A stretch of 7,839 nucleotides of DNA, taken from an uncultured Eubacteriales bacterium (lineage in GTDB: Bacteria; Bacillota; Clostridia; Oscillospirales; Oscillospiraceae). Position numbers and translations under genes: made by a program. This document shows, piece after piece, positions 5,027 to 7,839 of the stretch. The stretch is from positions 1-7,839 of the forward strand of contig CABVBV010000097.1 of NCBI GenBank assembly GCA_902496595.1, read 5' to 3'. Position 1 is the stretch's first letter. Each line of letters starts with the position of its first letter. A model generated the notes under the pieces. The model saw only the letters and a list, made by a program, of their open reading frames with translations. It was not told the origin of the DNA and ran no database searches.

Positions 5027-5152
5027 ACTGGTACGAGTGGTTATACAGAATCTGCGGTTTCCGTCAAAGGAACCCAAATCGAAGCCCAGCGGAGCGGGTT
5101 CGATTTGGAGAGGAGGAGCAGCGGCATGAGCGCGCTCTGACTTTTGAAAAAA
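5027..5152 (-). other. Structured intergenic element between two minus-strand terminators
   Basis: This stretch has no convincing long gene. CCAAATCGAA (5074-5083) and TTCGATTTGG (5099-5108) form a 10-bp inverted repeat with CCC/GGG inside. GAGCGCGCTC (5128-5137) is a perfect palindrome. A minus-strand promoter-like pair TTGACG (5067-5062), 16 bp, TATAAC (5045-5040) points at the 5000-5026 terminator. On the plus strand AGGAGG (5111-5116) precedes ATG 5126 by 9 nt, but only four codons (MSAL) follow. With its own terminator it could be a small RNA read from the minus strand, or a dispersed intergenic repeat. Confidence 0.4.
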
Positions 5153-5184
5153 GTCGGAGCAAGCGATATATAGCTTGCTCCGAC
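5147..5184 (-). terminator. Rho-independent terminator of the tRNA gene
   Basis: A perfect 12-bp inverted repeat, GTCGGAGCAAGC (5153-5164) and GCTTGCTCCGAC (5173-5184), with an 8-base AT loop. On the minus strand six Ts (5152-5147) follow. It begins two bases after the tRNA CCA end. Confidence 0.9.
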
Positions 5185-5186
5185 GA

Positions 5187-5263
5187 TGGTACGCCCGACG
5201 GGATTCGAACCCACGACCTTCAGAGTCGGAGTCTGACACTCTATCCAGCTGAGCTACGGGCGC
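5187..5263 (-). tRNA. tRNA-Arg (anticodon CCG)
   Basis: Read on the minus strand: acceptor GCGCCCG (5263-5257) pairs with CGGGCGT (5197-5191), discriminator A, and genomically encoded CCA (5189-5187). The D-arm is GCTC-AGCTGGATA-GAGT. The anticodon stem TCAGA/TCTGA encloses loop CTCCGAC, whose positions 34-36 are CCG (plus-strand 5227-5229), decoding the arginine codon CGG. The T-loop is TTCGAAT. The length is 77 nt with CCA. All arms close with only terminal G-U pairs, so it should be functional. It has its own promoter and terminator. Confidence 0.95.
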
Positions 5264-5275
5264 CCGTGCTCAAGT

Positions 5276-5304
5276 ATTATAGCAAATTCGCACGGCAAAG
5301 TAAA
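5276..5304 (-). promoter_or_regulatory. tRNA-Arg promoter
   Basis: A minus-strand perfect TATAAT (plus-strand 5281-5276), 17 bp after TTTACT (5304-5299). Transcription would start about 6 nt before the mature tRNA 5' end. Confidence 0.7.
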
Positions 5305-5313
5305 TAGTTAAGT

Positions 5314-5342
5314 TTGCCTATTCGCTCATGTTGTGTTATACT
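5314..5342 (+). promoter_or_regulatory. Promoter of the apbE-mpg-recG operon
   Basis: TTGCCT (5314-5319), a 17-bp spacer, then TATACT (5337-5342), about 40 bp before the apbE ATG. It is back-to-back with the tRNA promoter. Confidence 0.6.
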
Positions 5343-5381
5343 GTTTATTTAGAAATTGTCGCTATTTATGAGGGTATGCCC

Positions 5382-6431
5382 ATGAACAGTCTTAAACGTA
5401 TCCCGGCTCTGCTGCTCTGCCTCGGCTTTTTGCTGGCCCTGACGGGCTGCGGCAGCGTTGCTGCGACAGAGAAGCAGCTTTTCGCCATGAACTCCGCCAT
5501 AACTATCAAAGCCTACGGCAAGTCTGCGCAGTCCGGCATCGACTCCGCCGTTTCGGTCATCAACTCGATGGACAGCGCTCTCAACCCGAAGTACGACGGC
5601 TCCACCGTCAACGCCATCAACTCCTCGCAGGGTCAGAGCGTTGTGCTCACGGGTCAGGTAGCGGAGATGCTCCTGACCGCGCAGAAAGTCTACTCGCTCT
5701 CCGGCGGTTCTTTCGACCCCACGGTTTATCCGCTCGTCAAGGCCTGGGGCTTTATCGACGGTCTGTATCGCGTGCCCTCTGAGAGCGAGATCGAGGGCCT
5801 TGTGAAAAATGTTGACTTCTCAAAGGTCAGCATTTCCGCCATGTCTGACTCGGACTCGTATCTGCTCACCATGCCAGCCGGTATGGAGCTCTCCTTCGCC
5901 GCTGTTGGACGCGGCTGTGCGGCGATGTATGCGGTCAGGGCCATGGAGGCTGCGGGAGTCGAGAGCGGCATAGTCTCGATAGGCGGCAATGTGCAGGCGC
6001 TCGGGACGAAGCCGGACGGCTCAGACTGGATCATCGCCGTTCAGAACCCTACGAATCCCGCGGAATATGTTTGCACTCTGAATCTCAAAGAAGGCTGCGC
6101 CGTGGTCACTTCAGGCGGCTATCAGCGCTACTTCACCGACGACGACGGCAACACCTGGACTCATCTCATCGACCCCAATGACGGCTACCCCGCAGAAAGC
6201 GGCCTGCTCTCCGCCACCGTCGTCTGCGACGACGGCATCTTCGCCGACGCGCTCTCCACCGCACTGTGCATCATGGGTGAGGACAAGGCCGTCAAGCTCT
6301 ATGAGGACAGCGGAGAGGACTTTGAGATGCTGCTCATCACCGACGACGGGCGCATTCTCGTCTCAGACGGCCTCATCGAGAGCGTTGAGCGCTCGAATGA
6401 TGATTTCACGGTAGAGTATGTGCGGAAATGA
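5382..6431 (+). CDS. apbE: FAD:protein FMN transferase (ApbE), lipoprotein form
   Basis: 349 aa. ApbE proteins cleave FAD and attach FMN to Thr/Ser of extracytoplasmic flavoproteins such as Rnf/Nqr subunits. The signal peptide MNSLKRIPALLLCLGFLLALTGC ends in lipobox LTGC (Cys23), so it is anchored outside the membrane. Family blocks: SGGSFDPTVYPLVKAWGF (107-124), VSIGGNVQALGTKPDG (198-213), VVTSGGYQRYF (241-251), HLIDPNDGYPA (261-271), and ADALSTALCIMG (288-299) with the Mg-binding Asp/Thr. Oddity: the usual GGIAKGYAxD block is degenerate here (AAVGRGCAAMYAV, 173-185), losing the Lys and Asp, so activity could be altered. ATG 5382 is chosen because GAGGG lies 7 nt upstream and it gives a proper signal peptide; an in-frame ATG at 5328 would bury it. 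It is the first gene of the operon, with an ATGA overlap to the glycosylase. Confidence 0.93.
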   Translation: MNSLKRIPALLLCLGFLLALTGCGSVAATEKQLFAMNSAITIKAYGKSAQSGIDSAVSVINSMDSALNPKYDGSTVNAINSSQGQSVVLTGQVAEMLLTAQKVYSLSGGSFDPTVYPLVKAWGFIDGLYRVPSESEIEGLVKNVDFSKVSISAMSDSDSYLLTMPAGMELSFAAVGRGCAAMYAVRAMEAAGVESGIVSIGGNVQALGTKPDGSDWIIAVQNPTNPAEYVCTLNLKEGCAVVTSGGYQRYFTDDDGNTWTHLIDPNDGYPAESGLLSATVVCDDGIFADALSTALCIMGEDKAVKLYEDSGEDFEMLLITDDGRILVSDGLIESVERSNDDFTVEYVRK

Positions 6432-6934
6432 AACTGGACAGGGACTTTTTTATGCGGGACGCGCTGGATGTCGCGCCCGAGCTGGTCGGCAAGGTGCTGG
6501 TGCGGACTCTGCCTGAAGGCGAGGAGCTCAGGCTGGTGATAACGGAGACAGAGGCCTACCGAGGCGAGGAGGACACCGCCTGCCACGCGCACAAAGGCCG
6601 GACAAAGCGGACAGAGATGCTATACCGCTCCGGAGGCGCGGTATACGTCTACCTCTGTTACGGCATCCACTGGCTGCTGAACGTCATCACCGGGCCCGGA
6701 GGCTTTCCGCAGGGCGTGCTCATCCGCGCCTGCGAGGGCTTTGAAGGCCCCGGCAAACTAACAAAAAAGCTGGGCATCACCGGCGAGTTCAACGGCATCG
6801 ACATCGTCACCTCAGAGCTGCTCAGGATAGAGGACGAAGGCGGGTCAGTTGACATAATAACAGACAAGCGTGTTGGAATCGCATACGCGGATGAGGTTGA
6901 CAGAGAGAGGTTGTGGAGATTCAAGCGAGGTTGA
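6428..6934 (+). CDS. mpg: DNA-3-methyladenine glycosylase, AAG/MPG family
   Basis: 168 aa. This enzyme removes alkylated or deaminated purines (3-methyladenine, hypoxanthine) in base excision repair. The catalytic region ITETEAYRGEEDTACHAHKGRTKR (38-61) includes the family Glu (Glu42 in E-A-Y) that activates water. The DNA-binding core GGAVYVYLCYGIHWLLNVIT (69-88) and GVLIRACEGFEGPGKLTKKLGI (96-117) follow, ending in RVGIAYADEVDRERLWRF. It is somewhat shorter than the usual 190-200 aa because the tail after WRF is almost absent, but all core motifs are present. Its ATG overlaps the apbE stop (ATGA), with no strong RBS of its own, so translation is probably coupled. It is followed after 5 bp by recG, giving two DNA-repair genes in a row. 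Confidence 0.95.
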   Translation: MKLDRDFFMRDALDVAPELVGKVLVRTLPEGEELRLVITETEAYRGEEDTACHAHKGRTKRTEMLYRSGGAVYVYLCYGIHWLLNVITGPGGFPQGVLIRACEGFEGPGKLTKKLGITGEFNGIDIVTSELLRIEDEGGSVDIITDKRVGIAYADEVDRERLWRFKRG

Positions 6935-6939
6935 CATAA

Positions 6940-7839
6940 ATGCAAATGCTTCACGAAGAGCTGAGATATATGAAGGGCATAGGCGAGGCGAGGGCGAAGG
7001 CTTTTTCGAGGCTGGGCGTCCACGACCTCACCGGTCTTGTTTCGTACTTTCCCAGGACTTACGAAGACAGGAGCAAGCTCTTGAAGATAGCCGAGCTGAA
7101 AGACGGCGACTCGGTTTGTGTGGAAGCGATGGTGCGCGGTACGCCCGAGCTGAGCCGGGTCAGGCGCGGGCTCGAGATAGTGAAGCTCAGGGTTGTCGAC
7201 GAGACGGGAACGCTGTTCATCAGCTTCTTCAATCAGAACTACGTGAGGGACAAGCTCAGCGCCGGCGAGACCTATGTTTTCTATGGCAAAGCCCAGGTGA
7301 AGGGCCGGCTTGTATCCATGGCGAACCCTGTATTCGAGCCCGCCTCGGAGTTCGGGAGGACGACGGGCAGGATCGTGCCCGTCTACCGGCTCTGCTCCGG
7401 GCTATCTCAAAACGTGGTCAGGAACTGCGTCAGGCAGGCTTTGGACAAGGCCGGGGATCGTACTCCCGACGGGCTCCCCGACGCTGTTGCCGACGAACAT
7501 CAGCTCTGCACCGCCAGGTACGCATATGAGAACGTACACTTCCCCTCCAGCCTGCTTGCTCTCGAGCTCTCGAGGAGAAGGCTGGTATTTGAGGAGCTCT
7601 TTGTGCTGGCCTGTGCGCTGGGTCTGCTCCGCTCGGGCAGGGAGTCGGTAGAGGGGCGCCGTCTCGGCGAGGCTGAACTGGGCGCTTTCGTCTCCTCCCT
7701 GCCCTTTTCCCCGACCTCGGCTCAGCTGAGGGCGATAGGAGATGCGATCGGGGATATGCGCTCAGGAAGGTTGATGAACAGGCTTATCCAGGGCGACGTG
7801 GGCAGCGGCAAGACCCTCGTCGCCGCCGCCTGCATCTGG
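6940..7839 (+). CDS. recG: ATP-dependent DNA helicase RecG, N-terminal part
   Basis: The frame from ATG 6940 is open to the window end: 300 codons of a protein normally about 680-700 aa. RecG remodels stalled replication forks and branch-migrates Holliday junctions. The beginning, HEELRYMKGIGEARAKAFSRLGV, is the RecG N-terminal segment. LVSYFPRTYEDRS and the following OB-fold (about 55-140, with LRVVDETGTLFISFFNQ) form the wedge domain that binds branched DNA. The helicase core starts with the Q-motif-like PFSPTSAQ, then MNRLIQGDVGSGKT with Walker A at residues 285-292. The start is ATG 6940 because GAGG lies 9 nt upstream; ATG 6946 is a weaker alternative. It is third in the apbE-mpg-recG operon and is truncated only by the window edge. 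Confidence 0.97.
   Translation, partial: MQMLHEELRYMKGIGEARAKAFSRLGVHDLTGLVSYFPRTYEDRSKLLKIAELKDGDSVCVEAMVRGTPELSRVRRGLEIVKLRVVDETGTLFISFFNQNYVRDKLSAGETYVFYGKAQVKGRLVSMANPVFEPASEFGRTTGRIVPVYRLCSGLSQNVVRNCVRQALDKAGDRTPDGLPDAVADEHQLCTARYAYENVHFPSSLLALELSRRRLVFEELFVLACALGLLRSGRESVEGRRLGEAELGAFVSSLPFSPTSAQLRAIGDAIGDMRSGRLMNRLIQGDVGSGKTLVAAACIW

Noticed and set aside
4958..5239. Open frame covering tRNA-Arg and the structured element on the minus strand
   Set aside because: It is a translation of the tRNA, terminator and intergenic hairpins; the frame starts inside the tRNA and has no RBS.
5187..5263. tRNA gene as an integration (att) site of a mobile element
   Set aside because: No integrase gene and no repeat of the tRNA 3' end were seen in the window; the flanking genes look like ordinary chromosome.

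Overview
The window (7,839 bp) looks like chromosomal DNA from a GC-rich Firmicute, most likely a gut Clostridia/Oscillospiraceae-type organism. This inference rests on strong AGGAGG-type Shine-Dalgarno sites, TTG/GTG starts, TTGaca/TATAAT promoters with 17-bp spacers, Gram-positive lipoprotein signals, and the gene set (ABC-F, Flavodoxin_4, CMD/cupin pair, lipoprotein ApbE). I see no transposase, integrase, CRISPR array or rRNA.

Layout. (1) Minus strand, 1-353: 5' part of a lipoprotein gene, preceded by a short region with an 11-bp-period direct repeat. (2) Minus strand, 465-1994: an ABC-F protein with two nucleotide-binding domains. It is preceded by a leader of about 290 nt (1995-2285) that carries a good promoter, two candidate 16-codon uORFs, a long stem-loop, and a mutually exclusive antiterminator/terminator pair. 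The terminator contains the gene's own ribosome binding site and its U-tract abuts the ATG. This is the classic design of an antibiotic-inducible ribosome-protection gene and is the most interesting part of the window. (3) Minus strand, 2317-3995: a tight operon of flavodoxin, a two-domain carboxymuconolactone-decarboxylase-like protein and a cupin. It is divergent from a LysR-type regulator on the plus strand (4105-4995), with a LysR-like palindrome between them. (4) 4988-5304: an intergenic, RNA-rich stretch. It holds a minus-strand tRNA-Arg(CCG) with promoter and terminator, followed by a structured element with its own second minus-strand terminator that overlaps the end of the LysR gene. 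(5) Plus strand, 5382 to the end: a compact operon of a lipoprotein ApbE (FAD:protein FMN transferase), a 3-methyladenine DNA glycosylase (ATGA overlap) and the N-terminal 300 codons of RecG (5-bp gap).

How the parts work together. The flavodoxin/CMD/cupin cluster looks like a small LysR-controlled redox or detoxification unit whose substrate cannot be read from the sequence. ABC-F is probably a separately induced ribosome rescue/resistance gene; its attenuator would also stop read-through from the cupin operon. The apbE-mpg-recG unit mixes extracytoplasmic flavinylation with DNA repair, probably through operon packing rather than one pathway. The main candidate for something undescribed is the ABC-F leader; the element next to the tRNA is second.
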